Shown: one piece after another, positions 38,195 through 49,221 of the stretch
Layout: each line of letters opens with the position of its first letter
Position numbering within the stretch: position 1 is the first letter of the stretch
Origin: Enterobacter sp. JBIWA008
GTDB taxonomy: Bacteria > Pseudomonadota > Gammaproteobacteria > Enterobacterales > Enterobacteriaceae
Assembly (NCBI RefSeq): GCF_019968765.1
Contig: NZ_CP074149.1
Location: 2,852,001 to 2,916,000, forward strand
Direction of reading: 5' to 3'
Length of the DNA: 64,000 nucleotides
Notes under the pieces: generated by a model
Told to the model about the DNA's origin: nothing
The model's database searches: none
The model's input: only the letters and a program-made list of their open reading frames with translations
Program-made: the position numbers and the translations under genes

Positions 38195-38201
38195 TGGGGG
38201 G

Positions 38202-40250
38202 TTATTTTGCCGGAGCGGGCTGTACGGCAGGCTTCTCTTTTTCCTGATTCGCCAGGTCGAGAGCAATATGCACCGTCTCGTCCAGATACGGATCCGGCTC
38301 CTGGTAATCTTTTGGCAGATCATCCAGTTTCTTGAACAGAGGCTTACCTTCACGCTTGAAGCGATCGTTGATACGCGCCAGGCGGGTTGCATCTTCTTCG
38401 TTGTTCTCTTTCTCACGCTGTGCGTAGTTCAGAGAAACGATATTCCGCTTATCTTTCAGGGCATTGAACCGTGCAATGTCCTTCATGATGTACTGGAACT
38501 CCGGATCTTTCGCGATGCGGTCGTTATGCGCTTTCAGCAGTTCAGGGCCAAATTGCTTCATATCACCCGCTTTCACGTAGGTAGCAGCATTGATGCTGTC
38601 CCACGGCAACGCGTTATCTTCAAACTTCTCGCCGGTTTCCGTCTCTTCCGTGCCTGTCGGCATGATGATGTCCGGCGTTACGCCCTTACGCTGCGTACTG
38701 CCGCCGTTCACGCGGTAGAATTTCTGGATGGTGTACTGAACCGAGCCCAGCGCAGGCCATTCCGGACGCAGCATCTGATCGTAAATGCGATTCAGAGAGC
38801 GATACTGCTGAACGGTGCCTTTCCCGAAGGTTGGCTCACCGACGATCAGCGCGCGGCCATAGTCCTGCATTGCAGCGGCAAAGATTTCAGACGCGGAAGC
38901 ACTGAAGCGGTCAACCAGGACCACCAGCGGGCCTTTGTAGTAGACCACACCGTCGTTGTCGGCATCTTCACGCACTTTGCCGTTGTTATCGCGCACCTGA
39001 ACCACAGGACCAGATGGAATGAACAGACCGGAGAGTGAAACCGCTTCCGTCAGCGCCCCGCCGCCGTTACTGCGCAGGTCGATGATAATGCTGCTGACGT
39101 TCTGCTTTTCAAGCTTCTGCAGCTGAACTTTCACATCGTCAGTCAGCCCTACGTAGAAGCCAGGAATATCCAGGACACCGACCTTCTCTTTACCCACGGT
39201 TTTCACCGACATTTTCACCGCGCGGTCTTCCAGACGGATACGCTCGCGGGTCAGGGTAACGATACGGGTTTTGGTGCCTTTACCGGCAGGCAGAATTTCC
39301 AGACGAACCTTGCTGCCTTTCGGACCTTTGATCAGCGCAACCACGTCATCGAGACGCCAGCCGATCACGTCGACCATGTTCTGGCCGGTTTGTCCTACGC
39401 CCACAATGCGATCGCCTACGCTAATCGCTTTGCTTTTGGATGCAGGACCACCCGCGACCATCGAATTGATCACCGTGTAATCATCGTCCATCTGCAGCAC
39501 CGCGCCGATACCTTCCAGAGACAGGCTCATCTCGGTATTGAACTGTTCGGTGTTGCGTGGAGAGAGGTAGTTGGTGTGCGGGTCGATTTCATGCGCAAAG
39601 GCCGTCATGGCCAGCGAGAAGACATCCTCACTGTTGGTCTGCGCCAGACGCCGAATGGCAAATTTGTAACGACGCGTCAGCGTTTCACGGATCTCTTTTT
39701 CGTCTTTTCCGGTCAGCTTAAGGCTCAGTTCGTCGTATTTAACTTTACCGTCCCACAGCGCATTCAACTCGGCTTCATCTTTCGGCCAGGGTGCTTTACT
39801 GCGATCCAGATTAAAGGTGTCAGTACCGGTGAAGTCCATCGGACGTTCCAGCACTTTCAGCGCGTACTGATAGCGTTCAAAGCGGCGCTTTTGCGACAGG
39901 TTATAGAGATCGTAGAACAGATCCAGCTTGCCTGAACGCAACTCGTCACCCACCTCGGATTTGCGCTTAGCGAACTGCTCGACATCGCTGGCGAGCAAAA
40001 CGTTATGGCTGTAATCCAGCAAGTTCAGATAGCGGTCAAAGATTTTGGCCGAAAAGGCCTGATCGAGATCGAACTGACGATAGTGCGAGCGGGTAAAACG
40101 TGAGGTCACGCGCTCGCTCACCGTCGCGTGCTGCGTCTCTTCCTTGAGTACCGGAATTTGATCAACACGCGTGATATCGTCCACTGCAAAAGCGTGACCT
40201 GTTATGGCAAACAGGCCCGCGAGCGCGGTGAGCTTAAAAAAAGTGTTCAT
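38202..40250 (-). CDS. prc: Periplasmic carboxy-terminal protease Prc (Tsp)
   Basis: Periplasmic tail-specific protease that processes FtsI and degrades MepS and other targets with NlpI. The 682-residue product has a signal peptide ending HAFA (residues 19-22). A PDZ domain (about 240-320, with LEGIGAVLQMDDDYTVINSM) follows, then the Ser/Lys catalytic domain with the serine in DRFSASASEIFAAAM and the lysine in EPTFGKGTVQQ. The upstream in-frame start at 40298 is rejected, because the ATG at 40250 gives the signal peptide and the E. coli length. It follows proQ by 19 bases in one operon. Confidence 0.97.
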   Translation of the reverse strand: MNTFFKLTALAGLFAITGHAFAVDDITRVDQIPVLKEETQHATVSERVTSRFTRSHYRQFDLDQAFSAKIFDRYLNLLDYSHNVLLASDVEQFAKRKSEVGDELRSGKLDLFYDLYNLSQKRRFERYQYALKVLERPMDFTGTDTFNLDRSKAPWPKDEAELNALWDGKVKYDELSLKLTGKDEKEIRETLTRRYKFAIRRLAQTNSEDVFSLAMTAFAHEIDPHTNYLSPRNTEQFNTEMSLSLEGIGAVLQMDDDYTVINSMVAGGPASKSKAISVGDRIVGVGQTGQNMVDVIGWRLDDVVALIKGPKGSKVRLEILPAGKGTKTRIVTLTRERIRLEDRAVKMSVKTVGKEKVGVLDIPGFYVGLTDDVKVQLQKLEKQNVSSIIIDLRSNGGGALTEAVSLSGLFIPSGPVVQVRDNNGKVREDADNDGVVYYKGPLVVLVDRFSASASEIFAAAMQDYGRALIVGEPTFGKGTVQQYRSLNRIYDQMLRPEWPALGSVQYTIQKFYRVNGGSTQRKGVTPDIIMPTGTEETETGEKFEDNALPWDSINAATYVKAGDMKQFGPELLKAHNDRIAKDPEFQYIMKDIARFNALKDKRNIVSLNYAQREKENNEEDATRLARINDRFKREGKPLFKKLDDLPKDYQEPDPYLDETVHIALDLANQEKEKPAVQPAPAK

Positions 40251-40269
40251 GCCAGGCTTGGCCTCCGTT

Positions 40270-40956
40270 TCAGAACAACAAGTGTTCTGCGCGTACAATC
40301 ATTGACATACCAGAAGTCAGCTGTACACGAACGCCATCTTTGGTGATTTCCAGTACGGTGGCGTCCATAGCATTGTTACCCGCTTTTACCTTCAGTGCCT
40401 GACCTACGCTCAGGGCGTTAATGTCAGAAACCGGCGTATGGCGCGGCTCTTCACGAGGAGCACGCGGGGCTTTTGCTGCTGGTTTGTCTGCACGCGGTTT
40501 GCGATCGTTATTATCGTGACGGCGCGGCGCAGGGCGTGGTTTACGCTCACGACGAGGCGCTTCTTCCTGGCCGTTTGCCGCTGCGGCTTCGCGTTTTTTC
40601 GCCTGCTGTTCTGCACGTTGTGCCTGAACGCGTGCTTTGGCTTCTTCAAGCTGCTTACGCGCGTGCTCAACGTGCTGCTCGTCCAGCTCACCACACGGGT
40701 TGCCGTCGAGATCCACGCGGGTCGCGCCAGGTTTGATACCGTACAGGTAGCGCCAGCTCGAAGTATAAAGACGTAAGGCGGAACGCAGCTGAGTTTTGCT
40801 GAGGTTCATTTCCCCTTCAACACGCGCCACCAGATCCTGAAAAATACCGACTTTCAGGGGACGAGCTTCACCTTCCGCGCTGAAGCACTGCGGGAAACGC
40901 TCGGCCAGAAATGCGATAACTTCTTTACTGCTATTCAACTTAGGTTGATTTTCCAT
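40270..40956 (-). CDS. proQ: RNA chaperone ProQ
   Basis: FinO-domain global RNA-binding protein that stabilises sRNAs and mRNA 3' ends. The 228-residue product has the N-terminal FinO/ProQ domain (about 1-120), a charged, Ala/Arg/Lys-rich linker of varied length (about 120-180) and the C-terminal Tudor-like domain ([20 protein letters not shown] to the end HLLF). The linker accounts for the few-residue difference from E. coli. It is first of proQ-prc; msrC lies upstream in the same direction with about 95 bases between. Confidence 0.96.
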   Translation of the reverse strand: MENQPKLNSSKEVIAFLAERFPQCFSAEGEARPLKVGIFQDLVARVEGEMNLSKTQLRSALRLYTSSWRYLYGIKPGATRVDLDGNPCGELDEQHVEHARKQLEEAKARVQAQRAEQQAKKREAAAANGQEEAPRRERKPRPAPRRHDNNDRKPRADKPAAKAPRAPREEPRHTPVSDINALSVGQALKVKAGNNAMDATVLEITKDGVRVQLTSGMSMIVRAEHLLF

Positions 40957-41052
40957 GAAATTTCCTGATTACAACGGACGTTGCCAACAAGCGCAGGCAT
41001 GAACAGGCGTCATTATAATGACGCTATCAGTAAATGCTACGTTATCCGTTGA

Positions 41053-41550
41053 TTATCCTGCGACGCTCGCAAAGAATTTTTGATAATCGGTTGCAGCGAG
41101 TACGTTTTCCAGATTCGCCACCAGCTCGCGCAGCCCCTGTTCGTCCTCGGTTGTAAAGCGACTGAAGACCGTACTGTCGATATCCAGAACGCCAATAATC
41201 TGATTTTTGACCACCAGCGGCAGAACGATTTCAGAATTACTGGCAGCATCACAGGCGATGTGCCCGTCAAACGCATGAACGTCTTCCACGCGCTGGACCT
41301 GATTCTCGGCCACCGCCGTGCCGCATACGCCACGCCCTACCGGAATACGCACGCAGGCCAGTTTGCCCTGGAACGGACCGAGCACCAGCGTTTCACCTTC
41401 CAGGAGGTAAAAACCGGCCCAGTTCACGTCAGAGAGACGTTCAAACAGCAATGCGCTAGTATTTGCCAGAGTGGCTAAGAAGCTGGTCTCACCCGCCATC
41501 AATGCCTTAAAATCGCGGTTTAGATCCGCGTAGAATTCTGTTTTGTTCAT
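41053..41550 (-). CDS. msrC: Free methionine-(R)-sulfoxide reductase MsrC
   Basis: GAF-domain enzyme that reduces free L-methionine-(R)-sulfoxide in the cytoplasm. The 165-residue product has cysteines C66, C76 and C100. They match the catalytic triad C84/C94/C118 of the longer E. coli numbering in both spacing (10 and 24 residues) and context (GVCGTAV, GHIACDAAS). It is divergent from letA. The 132 bases upstream hold no other gene. Confidence 0.94.
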   Translation of the reverse strand: MNKTEFYADLNRDFKALMAGETSFLATLANTSALLFERLSDVNWAGFYLLEGETLVLGPFQGKLACVRIPVGRGVCGTAVAENQVQRVEDVHAFDGHIACDAASNSEIVLPLVVKNQIIGVLDIDSTVFSRFTTEDEQGLRELVANLENVLAATDYQKFFASVAG

Positions 41551-41682
41551 TATTCAATCACTTAGTTGTCTTACAAATTTACCGCATAGCCTATTAAAAT
41601 AAGCATTAAATGCGCTCATGCTCAAGATGAATCCGTTCATGAGTTATTATAACTTTCAACAATACTTATTTGTGCGCAGCTG

Positions 41683-42966
41683 ATGGCCTTAAAAACAACC
41701 AAAATTACGCCGACAAGAAAGATAACTGTCCATACGGTAAGCGAAGCTTTGCCACGTGCACATTATCAGCGTTGCCCCCAGTGCGATACGCTTTTTATGT
41801 TGCCGAAGATGAAATCGCACCAGAGTGCCTTTTGTCCCCGCTGCGACGCTAAAATTCGCGATGGCCGCGACTGGTCGCTAACCCGCCTCGCCGCCATGGC
41901 CGTCACGATGCTGCTGCTGATGCCCTTCGCCTGGAGCGAACCGCTGCTGAAACTCTACCTGCTTGGCGTGCGCATTGACGCCAACGTGCTGCAGGGTATC
42001 TGGCAGATGACCCGTCAGGGCGATCCCATCACCGCTGCCATGGTGCTGTTCTGCACCGTTGGCGCGCCGCTGGTGCTGGTCGCCGCCATTGCCTATCTTT
42101 GGTTTGGCAATATTCTCGGCATGAACCTTCGCCCCGTGCTGCTTATGCTGGATAAGCTCAAAGAGTGGGTCATGCTGGATATTTATCTGGTCGGCGTCGG
42201 CGTTGCATCCATAAAAGTCCAGGACTACGCCTTTTTACAGCCCGGCATCGGACTCTTTGCTTTCATCAGCCTGGTATTGCTGAGCATCCTGACTTTGATC
42301 CACCTGAACGTTGAACAGCTCTGGGAGCGATTTTATCCTCAGCGCCCCGCCACGCGTCCTGATGAAAATCTGCGCGTCTGTCTGGGATGCCACTACACCG
42401 GATTGCCCGACGCGCGAGGACGCTGCCCGCGATGCCATATTCCATTAAGACTGCGGCGCAACAACAGCCTGCAAAAATGCTGGGCGGCGCTGATCGCCTC
42501 CCTGGTGTTTCTGATCCCCGCCAATATGCTGCCGATTTCCATCATTTACGTGAATGGCGGGCGTCAGGAGGATACTATCCTCTCCGGGATTATCTCCCTT
42601 GCGCACAGCAACGTCGGGGTGGCGGCGATCGTCTTTATTGCCAGTATCCTGGTTCCCTTTACCAAAGTGGTTGTGATGATTACCCTGCTCATCAGCATTC
42701 ACTTAAAGTGTGAACAAGGTTTACGGACCCGAATTCTGCTTCTACGGTTCGTCACCTGGATTGGCCGCTGGTCAATGTTAGATCTGTTCGTGATTTCGCT
42801 GATGATGTCGCTCATCAATCGCGATCAGTTACTTGCTTTTACAATGGGACCCGCGGCTTTTTATTTCGGCTCTGCGGTGATATTGACTATTCTTGCTGTG
42901 GAATGGCTGGATAGCCGCTTACTTTGGGATGCACATGAGTCAGGAAACCCCCGCTTCGCCGACTGA
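41683..42966 (+). CDS. letA: Inner-membrane lipid transport protein LetA (YebS)
   Basis: PqiA-family inner-membrane partner of the MCE tunnel protein LetB in lipid traffic between the membranes. The 427-residue product has two zinc-ribbon-like cytoplasmic segments (CPQC...CPRC near 35-60 and CLGC...CPRC near 232-255), each followed by a block of about four membrane helices, the duplicated PqiA layout. It begins [15 protein letters not shown]. It overlaps the start of letB by 32 bases, so the two are translationally linked. Confidence 0.95.
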   Translation: MALKTTKITPTRKITVHTVSEALPRAHYQRCPQCDTLFMLPKMKSHQSAFCPRCDAKIRDGRDWSLTRLAAMAVTMLLLMPFAWSEPLLKLYLLGVRIDANVLQGIWQMTRQGDPITAAMVLFCTVGAPLVLVAAIAYLWFGNILGMNLRPVLLMLDKLKEWVMLDIYLVGVGVASIKVQDYAFLQPGIGLFAFISLVLLSILTLIHLNVEQLWERFYPQRPATRPDENLRVCLGCHYTGLPDARGRCPRCHIPLRLRRNNSLQKCWAALIASLVFLIPANMLPISIIYVNGGRQEDTILSGIISLAHSNVGVAAIVFIASILVPFTKVVVMITLLISIHLKCEQGLRTRILLLRFVTWIGRWSMLDLFVISLMMSLINRDQLLAFTMGPAAFYFGSAVILTILAVEWLDSRLLWDAHESGNPRFAD

Positions 42967-45568
42967 AGCGAGAATTAAAACAAAACGCCGCATTTCACCA
43001 TTCTGGCTGCTGCCCGTCATCGCCCTGATGATTGCAGGCTGGCTTATCTGGACAAGCTATGAAGATCGCGGGAGTACGGTCACCATTGATTTCCAGACCG
43101 CCGACGGCATCGTCGCCGGGCGAACGCCCGTTCGCTTCCAGGGGGTTGAAGTGGGTACGGTTCAGGACATCTCCCTTGGAAAAGGGCTGAACAAGATTCA
43201 GGTGCGGGTCAGCATTAAATCTGACATGCAGGATGCCCTGCGCAGTGAAACGCAGTTCTGGCTGGTGACGCCGAAAGCCTCTCTGGCCGGCGTGTCAGGG
43301 CTGGATGCGCTCGTCGGCGGTAACTATATCGGCATGATGCCGGGTAAAGGCGAGCCGCAGGATCACTTTGTGGCTCTGGATACCCAGCCAAAGTACCGTC
43401 TCAATAACGGCGATTTGATGATCCATCTCCAGGCCCCGGACCTCGGTTCGCTGAACAGTGGCTCGCTGGTCTATTTCCGCAAAATCCCGGTTGGCCGCGT
43501 TTACGATTACGCGATCAACCCGAATAAACAGGGCGTCACCATCGACGTGCTGATCGAGCGTCGCTTCACCAATCTGGTGAAAAAAGGCAGCCGCTTCTGG
43601 AACGTCTCCGGCGTGGATGCGGACCTCAGCCTGAGCGGTGCGAAAGTGAAGCTGGAGAGTCTGGCCGCGCTGGTGAACGGTGCCATTGCCTTTGACTCCC
43701 CGGAAAACTCGAGCCCTGCCACCGCAGATGACACGTTTGGATTGTACGCAGACCTGGCGCACAGCCAGCGCGGCGTGATCGTCAAACTCGCCCTGCCCGA
43801 TGCCAAGGGGCTAAAAGCGGGTTCAACACCGCTGATGTATCAGGGGCTGCAGGTCGGCCAGCTCACCAAAATGACGCTCAACCCGGGCGGCTCGGTCACC
43901 GGCGAAATGACTGTCGATCCGAGCGTGGTCGATCTCCTGCGCGAGAAAACGCGTATCGAAATGCGCAGTCCAAAGCTCTCTCTGAACGATGCCAGCCTCA
44001 GTACGCTGTTGACCGGCAATACCTTTGAGCTCATCCCCGGTGAAGGTCAGCCCAGCAATAGCTTCGTGATTGCCCCGGCGGATAAAGCCCTGCTGCAAAA
44101 GCCGGGCGTCGTGACGGTTACGCTCAATGCGCCAGAAAGCTATGGGATTGAAGCCGGTCAGCCGTTAATTTTACACGGCGTGCAGGTGGGACAGGTGCTG
44201 GAGCGTAAGCTCTCCGCGGATGGGGTGCAATTCTCCGTCGCCATCGATCCGCAGTACAGCGACCTGGTGCACGGTGACAGTAAATTCGTGGTGAACAGCC
44301 GTGTCGACGTGAAGGTGGGTCTGGACGGCGTGGAGTTCCTCGGCGCCAGCGCCAGCGAGTGGGTTAACGGCGGTATCCGCATTCTGCCCGGCGATAAAGG
44401 CCCCGTGCGCGATAGCTATCCGCTGTATGCCAACCTGGAGAAAGCGATTGAAAACAGCCTGAGCGATCTTCCTACCACCACGCTGACGCTAAGCGCCGAG
44501 ACGCTGCCGGACGTACAGGCGGGATCCGTGGTGCTGTATCGCAAGTTTGAAGTCGGAGAAGTGATTACCGTTCGCCCGCGTGCCGACGCGTTTGATATCG
44601 AACTGCACATCAAGCCGGAGTATCGCAAGCTGCTGACGCCAAACAGCGTCTTCTGGGCCGAAGGCGGCGCGAAAGTTCAGCTTAATGGTAACGGGCTGAC
44701 CGTGCAGGCCTCCCCGCTATCACGCGCGCTGCGCGGGGCGATTAGCTTCGATAACCTCAGCGGCGCAGGCGCGAATCTGCGCAAAGGTGACAAGCGTATT
44801 CTCTTCCCGTCCGAAACCGCTGCACGTGCCGTGGGTGGACAGATTACCCTGCACGCCTTTGATGCCGGTAAGCTGGCGGAAGGTATGCCAATCCGCTATC
44901 TGGGCATTGATATTGGGCAGATCCAGAAGCTGACGCTAATTACCTCGCGCAACGAGGTGCAGGCCACCGCCGTGCTGTACCCGGAATATGTGCAGACCTT
45001 CGCCCGCACGGGTTCGCGATTCTCGGTGGTGACGCCGCAGATTTCGGCCGCGGGCGTCGAGCATCTGGATACCATTTTGCAGCCGTACATTAACGTTGAA
45101 CCCGGCCAGGGCAATGCCCGTCGTGATTTCGAGCTGCAGGAAGCCACGATCACCGACTCGCGCTACCTTGGCGGCCTGAGCATCGTGGTGGAAGTACCGG
45201 AAGCCGGCTCGCTGAGCATCGGCACGCCGGTCCTGTTCCGCGGCATTGAGGTCGGTACGGTCACGGGCCTGACGCTCGGGACACTTTCCGACCGCGTGAT
45301 GGTGGCGCTACGCATCAGCGAACGCTACCAGCATCTGGTACGTAATAACTCGGTGTTCTGGCTGGCATCCGGCTACTCGCTGGACTTCGGCCTGACGGGT
45401 GGCGTGGTGAAAACCGGCACCTTCAACCAGTTCATTCGCGGCGGTATAGCGTTTGCCACGCCGCCGGGCACGCCGCTGGCGCCGAAAGCGCAGCCGGGTA
45501 AACATTTCCTGCTGCTCGAAAGCGAACCGAAAGAGTGGCGTGAATGGGGAACCGCCCTGCCGCGTTAA
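42935..45568 (+). CDS. letB: MCE-domain envelope tunnel protein LetB (YebT)
   Basis: Periplasm-spanning hexameric tube that carries lipids between inner and outer membranes. It has 877 residues, identical in length to E. coli LetB. One N-terminal membrane helix (about 20-40) is followed by seven tandem MCE domains, recognisable by repeated xGxxVxxxGxxVGxV units such as [44 protein letters not shown] and [14 protein letters not shown]. The ATG at 42935 lies inside the end of letA. A GC-rich hairpin follows the stop. Confidence 0.96.
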   Translation: MSQETPASPTEARIKTKRRISPFWLLPVIALMIAGWLIWTSYEDRGSTVTIDFQTADGIVAGRTPVRFQGVEVGTVQDISLGKGLNKIQVRVSIKSDMQDALRSETQFWLVTPKASLAGVSGLDALVGGNYIGMMPGKGEPQDHFVALDTQPKYRLNNGDLMIHLQAPDLGSLNSGSLVYFRKIPVGRVYDYAINPNKQGVTIDVLIERRFTNLVKKGSRFWNVSGVDADLSLSGAKVKLESLAALVNGAIAFDSPENSSPATADDTFGLYADLAHSQRGVIVKLALPDAKGLKAGSTPLMYQGLQVGQLTKMTLNPGGSVTGEMTVDPSVVDLLREKTRIEMRSPKLSLNDASLSTLLTGNTFELIPGEGQPSNSFVIAPADKALLQKPGVVTVTLNAPESYGIEAGQPLILHGVQVGQVLERKLSADGVQFSVAIDPQYSDLVHGDSKFVVNSRVDVKVGLDGVEFLGASASEWVNGGIRILPGDKGPVRDSYPLYANLEKAIENSLSDLPTTTLTLSAETLPDVQAGSVVLYRKFEVGEVITVRPRADAFDIELHIKPEYRKLLTPNSVFWAEGGAKVQLNGNGLTVQASPLSRALRGAISFDNLSGAGANLRKGDKRILFPSETAARAVGGQITLHAFDAGKLAEGMPIRYLGIDIGQIQKLTLITSRNEVQATAVLYPEYVQTFARTGSRFSVVTPQISAAGVEHLDTILQPYINVEPGQGNARRDFELQEATITDSRYLGGLSIVVEVPEAGSLSIGTPVLFRGIEVGTVTGLTLGTLSDRVMVALRISERYQHLVRNNSVFWLASGYSLDFGLTGGVVKTGTFNQFIRGGIAFATPPGTPLAPKAQPGKHFLLLESEPKEWREWGTALPR

Positions 45569-45574
45569 TCTGCA

Positions 45575-45604
45575 AGGCTCCGGTGTCAACGCACCGGAGC
45601 CTTT
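45575..45604 (+). terminator. letAB terminator (weak tail)
   Basis: An 11-bp stem AGGCTCCGGTG/CACCGGAGCCT begins 7 bases after the letB stop, but only TTTA follows. Termination may be partial, allowing some read-through into rsmF. Confidence 0.6.
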
Positions 45605-45645
45605 ATGTTACACTGCGCACCTGAACTTTTCCCTGTGGTGTGCCC

Positions 45646-47088
45646 GTGGCTCAAAACTCCGTATTTCTTCCTGAACTATTCCTGGCGCAGATGCGCGAGG
45701 CGCTTCCTTCTCACCTGTCGTTAGACGATTTTATCGCCGCCTGCCAGCGTCCGTTACGCAGAAGTATTCGCGTCAACACGCTGAAAATCAGCGTCGATGA
45801 TTTTCTGGCGCTGGTCTCGCCGTACGGCTGGCAGCTTACGCCGGTACCGTGGTGCGCCGAAGGGTTCTGGATCGAACGCGATGACGAAGCCTCACTGCCG
45901 CTGGGCAGTACCGCTGAACATCTGAGCGGCCTGTTCTATATTCAGGAAGCCAGCTCGATGCTGCCCGTGGCCGCCCTGTTCGCCGATGGCAATGCGCCTG
46001 AACGCGTGATGGATGTTGCCGCGGCGCCCGGCTCAAAAACTACGCAAATTGCCGCCCGGATGGGTAACAACGGGGCGATCCTTGCCAACGAGTTTTCCGC
46101 CAGCCGCGTGAAGGTGTTGCATGCCAACATTAGCCGCTGCGGTATTCATAACGTTGCCCTGACCCACTTCGACGGACGCGTGTTTGGCGCCGCCCTGCCG
46201 GAAGCCTTCGATGCCATTCTGCTGGATGCCCCCTGCTCCGGCGAAGGAGTGGTGCGTAAAGATCCCGATGCGTTAAAGAACTGGTCCGTGGAAAGCAACC
46301 TTGAGATCGCCGCCACGCAGCGAGAGCTGATTGATAGCGCATTTCACGCCCTGCGCCCTGGCGGCACGCTGGTCTATTCAACTTGCACCCTAAATCGCGA
46401 TGAAAACGAAGATGTTTGCCTGTGGCTGAAAGCACAATATCCGGATGCGGTTGAGTTTCTGCCGCTGAACGATCTGTTTGCCTCGGCACATGAAGCCGTC
46501 ACGCCTGAAGGTTTCCTCCACGTGTTCCCGCAGATTTACGACTGCGAAGGGTTCTTTGTGGCGCGTCTGCGTAAAACGCAGGCCGTTGAGCCCCTGCCCG
46601 CACCTAAATTTAAGGTCGGCAACTTCCCGTTTGCCCCTCTTAAAGGTCGCGATGCGGCACAGCTTGAAGCCGCCGTCAAAAAGGTTGGGCTGGTCTGGGA
46701 TGAGAGCCTGCACCCCTGGATGCGTGATAAAGAGATATGGCTGTTCCCGGCACAGATCGAGCCGCTCATCGGAAAGGTCCGTTTCTCCCGAATCGGCATC
46801 CGCCTGGCGGAAGTGCACAATAAAGGGTATCGCTGGCAGCATGAGGCCGTTATCGCCCTTGCCGGACGCGAAAATACCTTTGCCCTGACGCATCAGGAAG
46901 CGGAAGAGTGGTACCGTGGTCGCGATGTCTATCCGGACAGCACGCCACCAGGCGATGAGGTAATTGTGACGTATCAGGGATACCCGCTCGGGTTGGCGAA
47001 AAAGGTTGGCTCAAGGCTGAAAAACAGCTATCCGCGCGAGCTGGTTCGGGATGGACGACTGTTTACCGGTAACGATCGCACGGCCTGA
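45646..47088 (+). CDS. rsmF: 16S rRNA (cytosine1407-C5)-methyltransferase RsmF
   Basis: SAM-dependent m5C methyltransferase acting on C1407 of 16S rRNA in the 30S subunit. It has 480 residues, one more than in E. coli. The Nol1/Nop2/Sun motifs are [14 protein letters not shown] (SAM), [14 protein letters not shown] (product-release cysteine) and LVYSTCTLN (catalytic cysteine). A C-terminal PUA-like region ends RDGRLFTGN. Of two GTG codons I use 45646 ([12 protein letters not shown]), which fits the family start; neither has a good ribosome site. Confidence 0.94.
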   Translation: MAQNSVFLPELFLAQMREALPSHLSLDDFIAACQRPLRRSIRVNTLKISVDDFLALVSPYGWQLTPVPWCAEGFWIERDDEASLPLGSTAEHLSGLFYIQEASSMLPVAALFADGNAPERVMDVAAAPGSKTTQIAARMGNNGAILANEFSASRVKVLHANISRCGIHNVALTHFDGRVFGAALPEAFDAILLDAPCSGEGVVRKDPDALKNWSVESNLEIAATQRELIDSAFHALRPGGTLVYSTCTLNRDENEDVCLWLKAQYPDAVEFLPLNDLFASAHEAVTPEGFLHVFPQIYDCEGFFVARLRKTQAVEPLPAPKFKVGNFPFAPLKGRDAAQLEAAVKKVGLVWDESLHPWMRDKEIWLFPAQIEPLIGKVRFSRIGIRLAEVHNKGYRWQHEAVIALAGRENTFALTHQEAEEWYRGRDVYPDSTPPGDEVIVTYQGYPLGLAKKVGSRLKNSYPRELVRDGRLFTGNDRTA

Positions 47089-47194
47089 AAAAAAGCGCAT
47101 TTTTTTACTGGCGATTTTGCTCTCCTTGTCTACGATCAAAAATGGGTGGCCGCACTGGTCATACCAGATTTTGACAACCGACCCGGAGAGCACT

Positions 47195-47434
47195 ATGACG
47201 AAAACCAGCGTGCGTATTGGCGCTTTTGAGATCGACGACGCAGAGCTGCGCGGCGAAGCACAAGGCGATCGAACGTTAAGTATTCCCTGCAAATCCGACC
47301 CGGATTTGTGCATGCAGCTCGATGCATGGGATGCAGACACCAGCGTCCCGGCAATACTTGATGGCGAACATTCTGTCCTTTACCGTGAGCATTACGATAG
47401 TAAAACCGATGCCTGGGTCATGCGTCTTGCCTGA
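47195..47434 (+). CDS. yebV: Small conserved protein YebV
   Basis: A 79-residue soluble enterobacterial protein without known function, starting MTKTSVRIGAFEIDDAELRG and ending DAWVMRLA as in E. coli. The frame is open upstream to 47051, but the ATG at 47195 has GGAGAG 7 bases before it and begins the conserved region. In E. coli yebW follows; here a hairpin and pphA come next. Confidence 0.9.
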   Translation: MTKTSVRIGAFEIDDAELRGEAQGDRTLSIPCKSDPDLCMQLDAWDADTSVPAILDGEHSVLYREHYDSKTDAWVMRLA

Positions 47435-47443
47435 CCCAAAGAG

Positions 47444-47463
47444 AACCCGCCCGAAGGCGGGTT
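47444..47463. terminator. Hairpin between yebV and pphA
   Basis: A perfect 8-bp stem AACCCGCC/GGCGGGTT with a stable CGAA loop lies between the two convergent genes. T tails are short on both sides. Confidence 0.65.
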
Positions 47464-47468
47464 ATTTA

Positions 47469-48113
47469 TTACTGCAGCTGCGCCAGCGTAAAGTAACCAT
47501 CGAAAACAGCCCCCGTATCAATGTAGTGGAGATTGTCAAAATCATACCTTCTGTCGACGGGCGTATGTCCGAACCAGAAATGATCCGCACCGCTGATGCC
47601 CTCTCCTTTGCCCACCATAAATCCCATTAGCCTGTCGCGGTTCCATAAGACGCGCTGGGCGCTAACCGGTTTTTGCCACCGGTATTCCGCGGCCGGATAA
47701 TCAGCATGGGCAATCACGTTCAAACCGTTCGCACAGGTTATCTCGATGATATGCGGTAAATCGCGACAGGCGTCGAGCAACGACAGGGCAAGCTGTTGCT
47801 GGTCGCGTTCAAGATGCGAAAACCATATTCCGCCATTTATCGTCCAGAGAGAAAAATCGTTATTATCCAGACCGTCGAGAGCCATTTGCTCATGGTTTCC
47901 CCGCACGGCACGAAACCATTTTTCATGAATTAACTGCAGGCATTTAACGCTATCAGGACCACGATCGATCATATCTCCGACTGAAATAAGTAAATCCTCA
48001 TACGGGTTAAAGTGACGGCGTTTAAGCTCATCCATAAGCCACTGGTAACAACCGTGTATATCGCTGACAACCCAGACGTGACGCCACATCCCACCTTCAA
48101 TTCGCTGATACAT
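47469..48113 (-). CDS. pphA: Serine/threonine protein phosphatase PphA
   Basis: Metal-dependent PPP-family protein phosphatase; in E. coli PphA (PrpA) takes part in misfolded-protein signalling. The 214-residue product has all three PPP motifs: SDIHGCYQ, GDMIDRGPDS and RGNHEQM, plus the histidines of IAHADYP and WFGHTP. It is more diverged from E. coli PphA than its neighbours are from theirs. It is divergent from the virK-like gene, with a PhoP-box-like repeat between. Confidence 0.92.
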   Translation of the reverse strand: MYQRIEGGMWRHVWVVSDIHGCYQWLMDELKRRHFNPYEDLLISVGDMIDRGPDSVKCLQLIHEKWFRAVRGNHEQMALDGLDNNDFSLWTINGGIWFSHLERDQQQLALSLLDACRDLPHIIEITCANGLNVIAHADYPAAEYRWQKPVSAQRVLWNRDRLMGFMVGKGEGISGADHFWFGHTPVDRRYDFDNLHYIDTGAVFDGYFTLAQLQ

Positions 48114-48179
48114 AGAACCTCCTTTAAACAGTATAGCCGCCGCAGAAAAGGCGACAGACAGGCGCGGTCATCACGAAGT

Positions 48180-48196
48180 CAAACAAACGGTAAACC
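48180..48196 (-). promoter_or_regulatory. Candidate PhoP box between pphA and virK-like gene
   Basis: On the minus strand GGTTTA-CCGTT-TGTTTG matches the PhoP direct-repeat box in 11 of 12 half-site bases. It faces pphA and is reversed relative to the virK-like gene, whose GTG is 84 bases away. Both orientations are known for PhoP sites. Confidence 0.45.
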
Positions 48197-48279
48197 AAAC
48201 AGAAATAAAGATCCTCGCGCTATTAATCCCTTTTTCCTGGCTCTTTAGAATAAGGGTAGAAAAAAAGAGGGGTCTTCAC

Positions 48280-49221
48280 GTGTCTAATACGCACCTGCAT
48301 AACGATGTTTTTTATCCGCATCGCACAAATATTATTTCCGAACTGGTGAACGGCAAACGCGTGCCGGGGCCAATCTGGCGGAAACGCGAATATCGTCTGA
48401 AGTTCCTTTTACGCTCGCTTCTGTTCTGGTCTTCTACGCATCGCATGCTGGAAGCCCTTTCCGGGCGCGACGATTTCGACAAACTGCTGGCCTCTCAAAT
48501 TACGTTGCCCAGCAAGACCCACCGGCAGTATCTGATGCGCGGCCTAACGGCTAACGATCGCGCCGACGCTATTGTTAGCCATTATTACTGGATTGATAGC
48601 CTGAGAGAGAGCGGTCTCGCCCAGGCCATGACCAGCCCTCAGGAGCAACCCGTTGCGCATTTCCATGCCAAAGACGGTGTTATCTATACGGTCAATGCGT
48701 CCTCTGCGGGAAAAGCCGAGCGTGAAGGCGAAAGCACGCTGTGGCTACGCGACAGCGAGGATACGCTGCTGGCCAGCCTGACCTTTAGCGTCGCGCGCAG
48801 CAATGGTCAGCAGGTCATGGTCATTGGCGGGCTTCAGGGACCCCGTCGCAGCGTATCGAGAGACGTTATTAAGCAGGCCACCCGCGCCTGTCACGGCCTG
48901 TTCCCTAAGCGCGTGTTGATGGAAGTCCTCTTCCAGCTGGCTGCGCAGTCATCTGTCCGGGCGATTTTTGCCGTCAGCGATGAAGGACACGTTTTCCGCG
49001 CGTTGCGATATCGCCTGAGTAAAGGTCGCCATTTCCACGCCAGCTACGATGAATTTTGGGCATCTCTGGACGGTAAAAAACTTTCAAGCTTCTGCTGGCA
49101 ACTGCCGCTGCAAATGGAGCGTAAATCCCTTGAAGAGATTGCCAGTAAAAAACGTGCCGAATATCGCCGTCGCTTTGAGCTGCTCGATGAAATAGAGGCA
49201 TCGGTTAAATCACACTTCTAG
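48280..49221 (+). CDS. VirK/YbjX-family protein
   Basis: DUF535 protein of 313 residues related to Shigella/Salmonella VirK and E. coli YbjX, which are linked to envelope and antimicrobial-peptide resistance; no enzyme activity is known. The family block HFHAKDGVIYTVNASS, the QGPRRSVSRDVIKQATRACHG segment and the basic C-terminus (KKRAEYRRRFELLDEIE) are present. The start is GTG 48280 with AGAGGGG upstream. It has no counterpart here in E. coli K-12 and lies between pphA and the SdsR locus. A PhoP-type repeat upstream agrees with PhoP control of Salmonella virK, but that is inference. Confidence 0.87.
   Translation: MSNTHLHNDVFYPHRTNIISELVNGKRVPGPIWRKREYRLKFLLRSLLFWSSTHRMLEALSGRDDFDKLLASQITLPSKTHRQYLMRGLTANDRADAIVSHYYWIDSLRESGLAQAMTSPQEQPVAHFHAKDGVIYTVNASSAGKAEREGESTLWLRDSEDTLLASLTFSVARSNGQQVMVIGGLQGPRRSVSRDVIKQATRACHGLFPKRVLMEVLFQLAAQSSVRAIFAVSDEGHVFRALRYRLSKGRHFHASYDEFWASLDGKKLSSFCWQLPLQMERKSLEEIASKKRAEYRRRFELLDEIEASVKSHF

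Noticed and set aside
38064..39038. 324-codon frame opposite the prc 3' end and its terminator
   Set aside because: It spans the prc terminator and the conserved prc coding region in antisense. There is no family match.
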